DNA of 64,000 nt from assembly GCA_028280515.1 (NCBI GenBank), contig JANQLP010000061.1, forward strand, positions 1 through 64,000, read 5' to 3'. Of the stretch, positions 38,818-49,900 are shown in pieces (position 1 is the stretch's first letter; each line of letters begins with the position of its first letter). Under the pieces are notes generated by a model that saw only the letters and a program-made list of their open reading frames with translations, was not told the origin of the DNA and searched no databases. The DNA comes from Hyphomicrobiales bacterium. GTDB lineage: Bacteria; Pseudomonadota; Alphaproteobacteria; Rhizobiales; Methyloligellaceae. The position numbers and the translations under genes were made by a program.

Positions 38818-41800
38818 CTATGTGGGAGCGCCAAACCCGCCGCCGGTGGGCGTTTTGATGATAATCGCATCGCCCGCATCGAGCACGGTCTGGTCGCACC
38901 CCTTAAGCTGTTCTTCCCGCCCGTCACCCCGGCGGACCGTGTTTGCGCCGCATTGTCCCGCCTCACCGCCCTCGAGCCCGAAGGGCTGCACGTCGCGATA
39001 ACCTGCCAGGATGGCGCAGTCCATACGTTCGAGGAAACGGATGGTGCGGGAGATGCCGTTGCCCGCATGCCATTTGCCTCTCCCGCCGGAACCCACACGG
39101 ATATGAAAGTCCTCCAGCAGCACCGGATAGCGCAATTCGAGGATCTCCGGGTCGGTCAGCCGGGTGTTCGTCATGTGAACATGCACCGCGTCGGTGCCGT
39201 TGAAGCCGGGACCCGCCGGTGAGCCTGAGCAGATGGTCTCGTAATACTGATACCGGTCGTTGCCGAAGGTCAGATTGTTCATGGTGCCCTGTGAGGGCCC
39301 CATGGCGCCGAGCGCGGCGAACAGGCAATTGGTGATGATCTGGCTGGTCTCGACATTCCCCGCCACAACGGCGGCCGGGTACGTCGGCGAGAGCATGCAA
39401 TCCTCGGGCAAAACGATGTCGATCGGCTTCAGGCACCCGGCGTTCATTGGTATCCGGTCGTCGACCATGACGCGGAACACGTAGAGCACAGCCGCGCGTG
39501 TGACCGGCTCGGGCGCATTGAAATTGTTGCCCTGCTCGGGGCTCGTGCCGGTGAAGTCGATGGTGGCGCGGCGCGCTTCCTTGTCGACGCGAATGGCCAC
39601 GCGGATGTGTGTGCCCTGGTCCATCTCCACCTGGAAGGTCGAATCCTTCAGCACGTCGATCACCCGGCGCACGCTCTCTTCCGCGTTGTCCTGGACATGG
39701 TCCATATAGGCATGGACGGTCTCAAGGCCGAAATGGGCGACCATGTTGCGTAGCTCCTGCACGCCCTTTTCGTTGGCCGCAACCTGTGCCTTCAGATCGG
39801 CGATGTTTTCGTCCGGACTGCGTGCGGGGTACTGCGCCTCGGTGAGGAGGGCGCGGGTCGCCGTCTCGCGGAACCCGCCGTTTTCGACCAGCAGGAAATT
39901 GTCGATGTAGATGCCTTCCTCGTTGATGGTGGTGGCATTCGGGCTCATCGATCCGGGGGTGATCCCGCCCACGTCGGCATGATGCCCGCGGCTCGCCACA
40001 TAAAACAGAATTTCCGCGCCTGCTTTGTCGAACACCGGTGTCACCACGGTGATGTCGGGAAGGTGGGTCCCGCCATTGTACGGCGCGTTGATCATGTATA
40101 CGTCGCCGTCGCGGAGCTTGCCTTTATTGTCGCGAATGATCGTCTCGACCGAGCGGTCCATCGACCCGAGATGAACGGGAACGTGGGGCGCATTGGCGAC
40201 GAGCTGGCCCTCGCCGTTGAAGATCGCGCAGGAGAAATCGAGCCGCTCCTTGATGTTCACCGACTGCGCCGTGTTCTGCAGCGCGACGCCCATCTGCTCC
40301 GCGATCGACATGAACAGGTTGTTGAATACCTCGAGCATCACAGGGTCCGCCTTGGTGCCGATGGCAACCTGGCGCTCCCGCGGCACGCGGCGCGTCAGAA
40401 GCAGATGATCGTGCGCCGTCAACCTGGCGCTCCAGCCCGGTTCGACGACGATCGTCTGGTGGTCTTCAATGATCAGCGCGGGGCCGGCGACATGGTTTCC
40501 GGGACTGAGTTGCGCGCGCCGGTAGACGGCGGCGTCGTGCCATGCGCGGGCCGAATAGAACCGCGTCGTATCGTCGGGGGGCGGTGCGGCCTCGCCTTCC
40601 TCCGACAATGCCGGTTCCGCGATGTCGGCGCCGCCGCCCGAGGTCTCCACCTCGATCGCTTCGATCACGATGGTGCGTGCCGGGTCGGTGAAGCCGAATT
40701 GCTGCATGTAGGCGCCCTCGAACGCGGCCCGCATGTTGCCTAGCGGCGCGAGCAGGACGGGTAGGGCGGTGTCCGTGCCGGCATAGCGCAGATGCACCCG
40801 GACCTCGGTTTCCATGTCCCCGGACGCTACGTCCTGCGAGGCCAACTCCTGCCGGTTTTCGCCCGCCAGATCGTCCGCGAGCGCCCGGAGGCGTGCAAGC
40901 GTCTGCTCGTCAAGCGGTTGCTCCACCGCGCGCTGGCGCGATGCGCGGACGTCGGCGAGCCCCATGCCGTAGGCCGACAACACGCCGGACAGCGGGTGCA
41001 TGTGGATCGTCTCCATGCCAAGAATATCGGCGATCATGCAGGCGTGCTGGCCGCCGGCGCCGCCGAACGAGGCGAGCGCGTACTCGGTCACGTCGTAGCC
41101 GCGCTGGATCGAGATCTTCTTGATGGCATTGGCCATGTTCTCGACAGCGATCCGCAAGAATCCGTCGGCGATCTCCTCCGGCGTGCGGCCGTCGCCGAGC
41201 TCTGCCGCCAGCTCAGCGAACCCCTGGCGCACGGCGTCGGTATCGAGCGGCTCGTTCTGGTCCGGGCCGAAGATTTCGGGAAAGTAGGCGGCGTTCAGCT
41301 TGCCGACCATGACGTTGGCATCGGTGACGGTGATGGGGCCCGAACGGCGGTAGCAGCGTGGTCCGGGATCGGCACCGGCCGAATCCGGTCCGACGCGGAA
41401 GCGGGCCCCGTCGAAGTGCAGGATCGAGCCGCCACCGGCCGCGACCGTATGGATGCGCATCATGGGTGCGCGCATGCGCACGCCTGCGACCTCCGTCTCG
41501 AAGCTGCGCTCGAGCGCGCCGGCATAGTGCGAGACGTCCGTGGACGTGCCGCCCATGTCGAAACCGATGATCTTCTCAAGGCCCGCGATGCGCGCCGTCT
41601 CGACCGCGCCGACAACACCGCCGGCCGGGCCGGACAGGATTGCGTCCTTGCCCTGAAACAGGTCCGCCGCGGTGAGGCCGCCGGCGCTGGTCATGAACAT
41701 GAGCTGCGGGTTGCCGCCCGACGCGTTCAGTTCGCCCGAGACCTTGTCCACGTAGCGGCGCAGGATCGGCGAGAGATAGGCATCGACCACGGCGGTGTCG

Positions 41801-42435
41801 CCGCGCCCGACGAGCTTGATGAGCGGGCTGGCTCGATGGCTTGCGGAAATCTGGGTGAAGCCGGTCTGCTCCGCCAGTGCCAGGACCTTCTGCTCGTGCG
41901 CGGGATAGGCGTAGGCGTGCATGAAGACGATCGCGACGGACCGGATGCCGTCGTCATAAGCCGCCTGCAGCGCTGCCCGCGCGGCGTCTTCGTCGAGCGG
42001 CGCTTCGAGCGCACCGTCCGCGCGCACGCGTTCCGGCACCTCGGCAACCCGGTCGTAGAGCATCTCCGGCTTGACGATCCGCCGCGCGAAGATGTCGGGG
42101 CGCGCCTGATAGCCGATCTTGAGGGCGTCGCGAAAGCCTTCCGTCACCAGCAGCAGAACGCGCTCGCCCTGACGTTCGAGCAGGGCGTTGGTCGCCACCG
42201 TGGTACCCATTTTGACGGCGGCGATTTTCTCCGACGGAATGACCGCATCGCCGGCAACGCCGAAAAAGTCGCGAATGCCCTGCAACGCCGCGTCGTCATA
42301 GCTCTCCGGGTTTTCCGAAAGCAGCTTGCGAGCCGTGATCTCGCCGGATGGGGCCCGGGCAACGACGTCGGTGAACGTGCCGCCGCGGTCAATCCAGAAA
42401 TGCCATTTTTCGGACCCGTTCCCCGCGTCGCTCAT
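38818..42435 (-). CDS. Hydantoinase/5-oxoprolinase (HyuA-HyuB fusion)
   Basis: A 1205-aa ATP-dependent amidohydrolase. Residues 1-690 are the HyuA part, beginning with the actin-fold phosphate loop [15 protein letters not shown] and containing [18 protein letters not shown] and [13 protein letters not shown]. Residues 710-1205 are the HyuB part, with [36 protein letters not shown] and the C-terminal [10 protein letters not shown]. The single-chain length and order match 5-oxoprolinase, which opens 5-oxoproline to glutamate at the cost of ATP; a hydantoin substrate is possible. It stands alone on the minus strand. Confidence 0.93.
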   Translation of the reverse strand: MSDAGNGSEKWHFWIDRGGTFTDVVARAPSGEITARKLLSENPESYDDAALQGIRDFFGVAGDAVIPSEKIAAVKMGTTVATNALLERQGERVLLLVTEGFRDALKIGYQARPDIFARRIVKPEMLYDRVAEVPERVRADGALEAPLDEDAARAALQAAYDDGIRSVAIVFMHAYAYPAHEQKVLALAEQTGFTQISASHRASPLIKLVGRGDTAVVDAYLSPILRRYVDKVSGELNASGGNPQLMFMTSAGGLTAADLFQGKDAILSGPAGGVVGAVETARIAGLEKIIGFDMGGTSTDVSHYAGALERSFETEVAGVRMRAPMMRIHTVAAGGGSILHFDGARFRVGPDSAGADPGPRCYRRSGPITVTDANVMVGKLNAAYFPEIFGPDQNEPLDTDAVRQGFAELAAELGDGRTPEEIADGFLRIAVENMANAIKKISIQRGYDVTEYALASFGGAGGQHACMIADILGMETIHMHPLSGVLSAYGMGLADVRASRQRAVEQPLDEQTLARLRALADDLAGENRQELASQDVASGDMETEVRVHLRYAGTDTALPVLLAPLGNMRAAFEGAYMQQFGFTDPARTIVIEAIEVETSGGGADIAEPALSEEGEAAPPPDDTTRFYSARAWHDAAVYRRAQLSPGNHVAGPALIIEDHQTIVVEPGWSARLTAHDHLLLTRRVPRERQVAIGTKADPVMLEVFNNLFMSIAEQMGVALQNTAQSVNIKERLDFSCAIFNGEGQLVANAPHVPVHLGSMDRSVETIIRDNKGKLRDGDVYMINAPYNGGTHLPDITVVTPVFDKAGAEILFYVASRGHHADVGGITPGSMSPNATTINEEGIYIDNFLLVENGGFRETATRALLTEAQYPARSPDENIADLKAQVAANEKGVQELRNMVAHFGLETVHAYMDHVQDNAEESVRRVIDVLKDSTFQVEMDQGTHIRVAIRVDKEARRATIDFTGTSPEQGNNFNAPEPVTRAAVLYVFRVMVDDRIPMNAGCLKPIDIVLPEDCMLSPTYPAAVVAGNVETSQIITNCLFAALGAMGPSQGTMNNLTFGNDRYQYYETICSGSPAGPGFNGTDAVHVHMTNTRLTDPEILELRYPVLLEDFHIRVGSGGRGKWHAGNGISRTIRFLERMDCAILAGYRDVQPFGLEGGEAGQCGANTVRRGDGREEQLKGCDQTVLDAGDAIIIKTPTGGGFGAPT

Positions 42436-42607
42436 TGTATTGCTTTTCCCTCATCTCATCCGAGGCAAGGGAGAAAGCTACAGATGGGCGGCTCGTGTCC
42501 ACAAAATTCTGCGATGGCTGCACGAATTCCGGCCGCGCGCGCGGGATTGGCGCGGTTTCAATCAGGTGTTGTTGTTTTGGAAGCCGTTTGGTGTCGTCGG
42601 GATGCGC

Positions 42608-43921
42608 TCACACCATGCCGACGGCGCGGGCCAGGAGAATGTAGATCTTGCCGTAGTTCGTCTTCAGGCACAGATCGATCTTCTCCGTCGGAGACACGTC
42701 GTCGGAAATGGTCTCTTCGAGGCTCGTTTCGTAGTGGCGCATATAGGTGTCGGCGACCAGCCTGAAGGCTTCGTCGTCCGCATAACACCCCTTGGCCTTC
42801 TCGATCAGGTCCGGTCCGTAGTTTTGAGCCAGATGGGTGACGAAGACTTTCGTCTCGCCGCGCTCATACTTCATCCACCGGTTGAGATAGGACTCCTCGT
42901 CGAGAATACGCGCCAGTTCCATGGCGTACCGGTCAAGCTCGTTGTCCGGGTCGTCTTCGAGACGCGTGATCAGGTCCTGCAGCTCGTCGATTTCCGTTTC
43001 CAGATCCTTGTCATCCGTGAGACCGGGGACATCGGGCGTCTCGTCGGTGCGAGCCCGGTCCTCGTCCGCCCGCACAGCCTGCCTGGCGAACGACTCGTCA
43101 TTGTCGTTCCTGACCTGGTCGGTGCTGATGCCGTGGGACCTTGACGGCTTCGCAGCTCCCGTGGCCACGCGCCGTGCGGCGATCTCCTGAATGGCCATAT
43201 GGGCGCGGCCGTTCTGCACCAGCGCCTCGCTGGCGCTTTGCAGGGAGCGCATCTTGTTCTGCGAGAACACAACACGGCTCTCAAGGACCGACAGCGCCAT
43301 CTCGATACGGATCTTGCGCGTGGCGATCGTGTTGCGGGCATCCTCGATCAGCATCATTTCGCGGACGAGGTTTGCATCCGACGACAGGTCGACCTGTTCG
43401 GACGACAGGCCGAGTGATTTGGTCGTGAGCTCGAAGTTCTCGATCTTCAGCGAGTTCCGGCCATCATTGTCGAATGCCACGTCGACCGTATCGCCGGTCG
43501 CGTAGTTCAGGCCGTCGAATTCCGCGTCGGTGGCGATGCCGTCGATCTGACCGATGATCTCCAGATATGCCTGGGTCAGCGCTTCGCGGCTAACCGGGCT
43601 TGTGTGCCGGCGTCCGGTCTCGAGCAGGCGCGTTGCCTCGCGCAGCAACTGCTCGACCGCTTCCGCAGCGCTCATGGCCAGCTGTACCGAGCGGCCGGTC
43701 TCTTCCAGGCGCTCAACGACGGTCGTGAGACGCAGGGCGCGCTCCTCGCAGGCGGCAGCGCGCTCTAGCGGCGAGCTGAATCTCTCCGCACTGCGGCCGG
43801 TCTTGTGTCGTGACTGGCGGCTGCCGGAAAGTGCCGGGTCATCGGAGAATCCTGTCTCCGGTTCGTTTGACGAAAAGTCGAAGTGTTTCGACTTTTTCTT
43901 ATAGTCCTTCGCGTGTGCCAA
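42608..43921 (-). CDS. Flagellin-core-like protein A with unique C-terminal domain
   Basis: A 437-aa protein read from a TTG at 43921 with GGGGAGG five bases upstream. Residues 60-227 resemble the D1 helices and beta-turn of alphaproteobacterial flagellins: a long helix (LAMSAAEAVEQLLREATRLL), then LEIIGQIDGIATDAEFDGLN, the strand VDVAFDNDGRNSLKIENF, LTTKSLGLSS, and a return helix with RNTIATRKIRIEMALSVLES. The D0 N-terminal motif and a D0 C-terminus are absent. Instead a basic N-terminus, an acidic linker (about 265-340) and an 90-residue C-terminal domain (ETKVFVTHLAQNYG ... KTNYGKIYILLARAVGMV) occur. The function is unknown; it forms a pair with protein B upstream. Confidence 0.65.
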   Translation of the reverse strand: MAHAKDYKKKSKHFDFSSNEPETGFSDDPALSGSRQSRHKTGRSAERFSSPLERAAACEERALRLTTVVERLEETGRSVQLAMSAAEAVEQLLREATRLLETGRRHTSPVSREALTQAYLEIIGQIDGIATDAEFDGLNYATGDTVDVAFDNDGRNSLKIENFELTTKSLGLSSEQVDLSSDANLVREMMLIEDARNTIATRKIRIEMALSVLESRVVFSQNKMRSLQSASEALVQNGRAHMAIQEIAARRVATGAAKPSRSHGISTDQVRNDNDESFARQAVRADEDRARTDETPDVPGLTDDKDLETEIDELQDLITRLEDDPDNELDRYAMELARILDEESYLNRWMKYERGETKVFVTHLAQNYGPDLIEKAKGCYADDEAFRLVADTYMRHYETSLEETISDDVSPTEKIDLCLKTNYGKIYILLARAVGMV

Positions 43922-44004
43922 TTTGGCCTCCCCAGAAACTCACGTACGACTGTTCTTTTGATCTCAATGTTCCGTTTCGCAGGACGGTTTGCAGATGCTC
44001 GGCG

Positions 44005-44868
44005 TCAGTAGTTGTAGCCGCGCGTTACAAACCTGCCCGCCTTCGCGGAGCGTTCGGCTGTTTCGCGTCCCGAGTAATCCGGACCGGAGCCGCGGCCACC
44101 ACCGCCTGAACCGCCTTCAGGTGCCGTGTCATCGTTCGACGGCAGCCCGCAGATTTCAGACAAGACATGCGCGATTGCATCCTGGCCGGCGCGCGAACTG
44201 CTGATCCGGTCGCTGCCGTCATTGAAGATGTCGATCATCCTGCGCGTGAATGCCATGTGCGTGTTCAGCATCTCGGAAACGGTCGTGTAGCTGTAGGCAT
44301 ACGCCTTGAGCTTGTTGATGGCCTGTTCGGTCTTCAGCAGCCGCTCGACGATCGCGGGACTGGAAAGATTGTCGGGTTTCAGCGGGGATAACCCCAGACC
44401 CTGACTGCTCATGTCCATACCCTCGATCAGAAAGCCATTGCCGCGTGCCGTATCGGTACAAATCGTAATGCTGTCATTGAGAGCAAGATTCTTGCCATCG
44501 TAGCTGCCTTCGAGCACGACGGCGTCGATCTGCTGGAGGACCTTGGAAAAGTATCCGGCCAGAATCATCCGGGACTCCATGTCCGGGGAGACCCTGATCT
44601 TCTCCAGGATGCCCGCGCACTGCGACAGAAGTTCCAGAACGGCCTCGGACACGACCATGGCGCAATTGCACGTCTGGGTTGCGCTTTCGATGGCCACAAT
44701 GCGGTTCTCGAGTGCGTTCGAGCGGGCCAGAAGGGTCCCGGCAAGGCGTATCAGGCGCGTTTCGGCGGGGTCGTTGAACCGCCCGTCGTCCGCTTTCATC
44801 AGGTCGACCTTTTTCCTGATGACGGGCCCGTACGTCTCGGGCCTGTCATTACCTTCCGTCGTAACCAT
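44005..44868 (-). CDS. Flagellin-core-like protein B
   Basis: A 287-aa protein, first of a two-gene minus-strand unit (83-bp gap to protein A). Residues 55-217 follow the flagellin D1 pattern: a helix (IVAIESATQTCNCAMVVSEA), YFSKVLQQIDAVVLEGSYDG, a strand pair, MSSQGLGLSPL, and a return helix with INKLKAYAYSYTTVSEMLNT and HMAFTRRMIDIF, closely parallel to LDTHLTF-type segments of Caulobacter flagellins. The D0 ends that polymerise the filament are missing, and the C-terminus is a Gly/Ser-rich, charged tail. Cys67, Cys69 and Cys84 are unusual for a flagellin. The function is unknown. Confidence 0.62.
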   Translation of the reverse strand: MVTTEGNDRPETYGPVIRKKVDLMKADDGRFNDPAETRLIRLAGTLLARSNALENRIVAIESATQTCNCAMVVSEAVLELLSQCAGILEKIRVSPDMESRMILAGYFSKVLQQIDAVVLEGSYDGKNLALNDSITICTDTARGNGFLIEGMDMSSQGLGLSPLKPDNLSSPAIVERLLKTEQAINKLKAYAYSYTTVSEMLNTHMAFTRRMIDIFNDGSDRISSSRAGQDAIAHVLSEICGLPSNDDTAPEGGSGGGGRGSGPDYSGRETAERSAKAGRFVTRGYNY

Positions 44869-45390
44869 TTTTATCCGCTCATATGTTCAAGATATCGTTA
44901 AATCTATCAACCGGTTGTGGTGCGGCTACGCATTCGATCAATGTATCAGGCAAACATGCCGGTGATTCTTAGTAAAATAAAAACAGAGTGCATAATTAAA
45001 AAACAGAAATTAACTATAAAAATTAAGTATTAATTCTAACCCTTCCAAATTCTCGAAGCCGGATTATTGGTCAACGCGGAGATCAGGCTTGCCGCGGAGC
45101 CGGTTTTTTGTGCCTGTCCGTTCCGACATTTTCGGCAAACGGGTTAACCACGGCCGTACGCCGCCTCTGCGCATGCTGAGGACAGGTGGCGACGGTTCGC
45201 TCTCAAGTTGTGCTGAAGACCGTTTCCCGCGCACCTGTTCGGGCAAACCGCATGGTTGACCAGGCGTGAATTTTTCCCGGCGCATTGCAGGACGCAGAAT
45301 AAGCGTTTGGCAAACTCCTTGCCCTATCCTGTGGAACATCAGGGTGAATTGCCGTTGCGCAAAAGAATGCAACGCATTGGGGGGATCGTC
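44869..45390. other. Long divergent spacer with an AT-rich block
   Basis: No gene is supported in this 520-bp gap between protein B (minus) and the MlaC-like gene (plus). The part at about 44968-45055 is strikingly AT-rich for this genome, with five TTAA words between 44995 and 45033 but none at the exact CtrA spacing. It may bind a nucleoid or xenogeneic-silencing protein. GGGGGGATC at 45379-45387 is the ribosome site for 45391. Confidence 0.45.
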
Positions 45391-46053
45391 ATGCTTCAGT
45401 CAAGGTCGAAGGCCATGCATGCTCGTCGTGCGGCTCACGGGTTCAAGCCTGCGGGTTCGAACGGACGGCAGTTCGCGCTGGCCCGTGTCGTGTTCGCAGT
45501 GCTCGTTGCGGCATTCCTGATGGCTTCCCTACATGTTTCCGCGATCGCGGACGTCCGCGCCGGCGCCGTGCTGGGTTTCATGAACGGCCTTGCGGAGACG
45601 GCAATCAGGGCAAACAAGACCATCGACAGACCGGAACTCGAAAAACTGATCCGTAACAATGTCGATGTGGAGAGCATCGGGGACTATTCTCTGGGGTCGT
45701 ACATCTCCGACTTGTCTGATGCGGACACGGAGACCTATTACGACGCGGTCACCAACTTCATGGCGCGTTACGCTGCCATGCAGTCACGATACTATCAGAT
45801 TGAAAAGGCAGAGTTTTACCGTCCGAAACATCACAAGGACGGCGCGATCACGCTCAAGAGCAGGATCACGCTTGCGGGCGGTTCATCGTACCGCGTGAAG
45901 TGGAAACTGGTGCAATCCGACGGCAAATACAAGGTCCTCGACGCCAGCATATTCGGGTTCTGGCTGACGCCGTTCCAGCGCCGGTTGTTCCAGTCTTACG
46001 TGCGCGAACACAATGATGATGTGCAGGCACTCGTAAGCGTGCTGGCGGAGTAG
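45391..46053 (+). CDS. MlaC-like secreted protein, second paralogue
   Basis: A 220-aa protein from the ATG at 45391 with GGGGGGATC upstream; earlier in-frame starts back to 45256 are not needed. A basic n-region precedes a signal peptide (about 30-55, VVFAVLVAAFLMASLHVSA). The mature part has the MlaC order: RPELEKLIRNNVDVESIGDY, SLGSYISDLSDADTETYYDA, NFMARYAAMQSRYYQ, then YRVKWKLVQSDGKYKVLDAS and a final helix. It resembles 19683-20285 in plan. It lies between the flagellin-core-like genes and the acidic-tailed gene, on the opposite strand. Confidence 0.72.
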   Translation: MLQSRSKAMHARRAAHGFKPAGSNGRQFALARVVFAVLVAAFLMASLHVSAIADVRAGAVLGFMNGLAETAIRANKTIDRPELEKLIRNNVDVESIGDYSLGSYISDLSDADTETYYDAVTNFMARYAAMQSRYYQIEKAEFYRPKHHKDGAITLKSRITLAGGSSYRVKWKLVQSDGKYKVLDASIFGFWLTPFQRRLFQSYVREHNDDVQALVSVLAE

Positions 46054-46110
46054 CGTCTCAGGTCTGTCCTGGAGTTTGCCCCGGCACAAGGCCGGTGCCG
46101 GAAACTGGCG

Positions 46111-46785
46111 TCAGCTTCCGGTTGCGCGAACCGCTTCGAGCTTTGGCGCATCCGGTTCGTCGTCGTTGTCGGGCTCCTTGGCGGCGTCCTCGTCTGGCGT
46201 GACCGGCGCCTCGTCGTCGCCGACCATTGCTTGCGCCTCGGCGATTTCTTCTGCCCGCAGAGCCTCTTCCTGGGTGTTCTGGGCGATTTCGGCCATACGC
46301 TGGATCGTTTCGAAGCGGGTTTTGCGCTTGTAGCGCTCCGCGTACCACTCCTGGAACAGGAGCTGCACCAGAGCGAGGAGCATCCGGGCTTCCTCGATCG
46401 TGGTGTCCACCATCATGTCCCTGTCCTGGGAGAAATGGTAGTCGATCGAGCCGAAGTCGCGGACGCACTGTATCGAGGCGCGCGTTTCCTCGGAGATCAT
46501 GTCCGAAATGAAATCGAGTTCCTCGGAGAGCAATCCCTGGTTCTTGGTGTCGAGGCTCCAGAAATCCCGAATGATCTGCTGCAGACAGTACCGGGACAGC
46601 GCGCCGGACGCCCTCGGGCTGCGCTCGACGAGAAACATCGCCTGACCATATGCATCCTGGACCTTTTCGGGCACATCGGATGGCGCCGTCGGCCTCTGGG
46701 CGGCTTGTTGGTTGCCGTTTGTCTCGATCGGGGCACTCTCAACAGGTTCCGAACGACGAAAGAAATTCAGTCCTAAACCAGACAT
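46111..46785 (-). CDS. Helical protein with acidic tail, function unknown
   Basis: A 224-aa protein from the ATG at 46785 (an in-frame ATG at 46821 gives twelve more residues; neither has a strong ribosome site). A polar N-terminus (to about 45) is followed by a helical domain (about 46-180, including SPRASGALSRYCLQQIIRDF and MLLALVQLLFQEWYAERYKR) and a Glu/Asp-rich tail. No signal peptide. I do not recognise a family; a faint likeness to FlaF-type flagellin chaperones is too weak to call. It shares strand and neighbourhood with the flagellin-core-like pair. Confidence 0.5.
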   Translation of the reverse strand: MSGLGLNFFRRSEPVESAPIETNGNQQAAQRPTAPSDVPEKVQDAYGQAMFLVERSPRASGALSRYCLQQIIRDFWSLDTKNQGLLSEELDFISDMISEETRASIQCVRDFGSIDYHFSQDRDMMVDTTIEEARMLLALVQLLFQEWYAERYKRKTRFETIQRMAEIAQNTQEEALRAEEIAEAQAMVGDDEAPVTPDEDAAKEPDNDDEPDAPKLEAVRATGS

Positions 46786-46954
46786 GTCGTTTTCTCGCGA
46801 GTCAGCTGTACTTTTTTCCATAATTCAGAATTCGGACATTTTTGGGGTGGGTGATGTCCGCAGTCTCCGAAGTCTACGCGCTCTCCCCTGCTGTGCGGAA
46901 ACAATACAAGTGTTTAGGTTAATGCGAAACCGGGCCAAGACTTCTGAAGTTAAA

Positions 46955-49900
46955 CTAGTCGCTTGCGGCCAGAAGCGCAGCATTGCCGCCCGATGCGGTC
47001 GTGTCGACGCAGACGTGGCGCTCAATGGTGTACCGGTCGGGGTCGCCACGTTCGCAGATGAGCGGAAGGAGCGGACCGTCGCGTTCCGCGAGCGCCTGTC
47101 GAATCGCACGCTGGAGGTCCTCAGGTCCCCAATATGCGATGCCTTGCAGGCCGGTCACATGGGTCAGCGTGCCGGGATCGATGACGCCGTCGAGACCGTC
47201 TTCGATGCCGGGAGCGGCGGGCAGGGCGGTGCACCCTTGCGCACGGGCTTCCGCGGCCTGCTGCCGTGCGGCGTCGGCATCCGGACCGGCGCACAGAACG
47301 AGACCGCGCGGATAGAGCGACAGACGGTTCGATTCTCCGGTCGGCCCCGGCAGGTCCGATACCGAGGACGCCGTCCCGGAGCTTTGGCCGGTGCGCGCGT
47401 CGATGGCCGACTGAAGCGTCTCAAGCGCAATGGTCTTGGCCGATGACGCATCAATGCGGGGGCGGTCGGCCATGACGAACCGCCTGACGTAGTGCGGGCC
47501 ACCCGCCTTCGGACCGGTGCCCGAGAGCCCTTCACCGCCGAAGGGTTGGGATCCGACGACCGCGCCGATCTGATTGCGGTTGACATAGATGTTGCCGACG
47601 CGAAGGTGTTCAACCATGTCCTGAACCCGGTCGTCGATCCGCGAGTGCAGCCCGAAGGTCAGACCATAGCCGGTGGCATTGATGGCTGCGATGACGTCGC
47701 CGATCCGGTGCGCCGGGAACGTGGCGATATGGAGCACAGGTCCGAAGATCTCCTCCTCGACCTCGGAGATGGATGAAACCTTCAACGCGGTTGGAGCGAC
47801 GAAGTGACCATCCTCAGGCGTGGCAATCTCCTTCAGGACGGACCCGGAGTCCCGTGCGCGATCGATGTATGACGTGATCTTCTTCTTTGACGCGTTGTCG
47901 ATAACCGGTCCGATATCGGTGGAAAGCTGCCAGGGGTTCCCGATCGCGAGTTCATCCATTGCACCGAACAGCATCTCCTGCATGGGCTCCGCCACGTCCT
48001 CCTGAAGGTAGAGAACCCGCAGCGCCGAACAGCGCTGGCCGGCGCTCTGAAAGGCCGATGCGACGATGTCCCCGACGGCCTGTTCGGGGAGGGCGGTGCT
48101 GTCGACGATCATGGCGTTGATCCCACCGGTCTCGGCGATGAGCGGCGCGCCGGGATCGAGATGCGCAGCCATGGTGCGGTTGATGAGTTGGGCCGTTCGC
48201 GTTGAGCCGGTGAAGCAAACGCCGCCGATGCGCGGGTCGGCGCACAGGGCGGCACCGACACTGGGGCCGTCGCCGGGCAGGAGCTGCAACGCGCTGACGG
48301 GAACGCCCGCCTCGTGCAGGAGCTGTACCGCACGAAAGGCGATAAGCGGCGTGGCTTCCGCCGGCTTGGCGAGGACCCCGTTGCCGGCGGCAAGGGCGGC
48401 CGAGATCTGGCCGGTGAAGATGGCTAAGGGGAAGTTCCAGGGCGAAATGCAGGTGAACAGGCCGCACGGATCACGCGCGTCGAGACGATCGATCTCGGCC
48501 GCGTAGTAGCGCAGGAAGTCGACCGCCTCGCGCACTTCACTGACGCAATCGGCCAGCGTCTTGCCCGCTTCACGCGCGGCGAGCGCAAAGAACTCGCATG
48601 CGTGCTGCTCGTAGAGGTCGGCGGCACACCTGAGGACGTCGGCCCGCTCTGCGGCAGGTGCGTTCCACGGTGCGGCTGCCGTGAGCGCCGCCTCGATGTC
48701 GTGGCTGCTGCATTCGCGCGCGGTCCCGACCTGCTCACTTGGGTTCGCCGGATTGAAGATCTTCCGCTCGGGTCCTCCGGCGGGTTCCGCGGCGAGGATC
48801 GGTCCAGCCTGCCACTGATGTCCGGCGAACCGTTCACGGTCTTCATCGATCCGGGCGATCTGAAGCGGATCGGTCAGGTCCCAGCCATATGAGTTCTTTC
48901 GCGTCGGGCGGAACAGATCGGCCGGCTGCAGGATGTGCGGGTTCCCGGGATGGTTGGCATAGCCTTCCGCCGTCTCGAACGGGTCGGCGGCGACCGTCTC
49001 CGGCGCGACCTCTTCATCGACGATCTGGTTGACGAACGAGCTGTTGGCCCCGTTCTCGAGCAGTCTGCGCACGAGGTAGGCGAGCAGGTCCTTGTGGGCG
49101 CCGACCGGGGCGTAGATCCGGCATCGGGTTGCGAACGTGTCGTGGAGGTGGTCGTGCAGCGCGTCGCCCATCCCGTGCAGGCGCTGGAACTCAAACAGCG
49201 CATGATCATCTGCCATGTGCAGGATCGCGGCTGCTGTATGGGCGTTGTGGGTCGCGAACTGCGGATAGATGCGATCGGTCAGTCCGAGCAGCTTGCGCGC
49301 GCTGGCGATGTAGGACACGTCGGTCGTGGCCTTGCGGGTGAACACCGGAAAACCGTCGAGCCCGAGTGTCTGCGCGTGCTTGACCTCCGTATCCCAGTAA
49401 GCACCCTTGACCAGGCGCACCATGATCTTGCGGTCGAGCTCCTGCGCGAGGACGTAGAGCCAGTCGATAAGGTGCGATGTGCGTTGGCCGTAGGACTGCA
49501 CCACCACACCGAAACCGTCCCATCCGGCGAGGGTGGGGTCCGACAGGACCGCTTCGATCACGTCGAGTGAAAGGTCGAGCCGGTCAGCTTCCTCCGCATC
49601 GATGTTGAAGCCGATGCGGGCAGCGCAGGCCTGGCGGGCGAGCTTGAGTGTGCGCGGCACGAGTTCTTCGAGGACACGTGCGCGCTTGGCGTATTCGTAG
49701 CGTGGATGGAGCGCGGAGAGCTTGACTGAAATACCCGGATTGTCACGGATATCGTGAGATTCCGCCACGGCGGCGATCGCCTCGATGGCATCGGAATAGG
49801 CTTGCTGGTAACGGGTGGCATCGTCTGCTGTGCACGCCGCTTCACCGAGCATGTCATAGGAGTAGGTATACCCTGCGCTTTCGTTGCTTTGCGCCCGCGC

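Noticed and set aside
40792..42765. 657-codon plus-strand frame opposite the hydantoinase gene
   Set aside because: Shadow of the HyuA domain; no motif, no ribosome site.
44995..45035. TTAA cluster considered as CtrA boxes
   Set aside because: Gaps between TTAA words are 3, 9 and 10 bases, not 7.
46111..46785. Acidic-tailed gene considered as FlaF
   Set aside because: It is about twice the length of FlaF and lacks its conserved Trp/Asn block; likeness is limited to general helicity.
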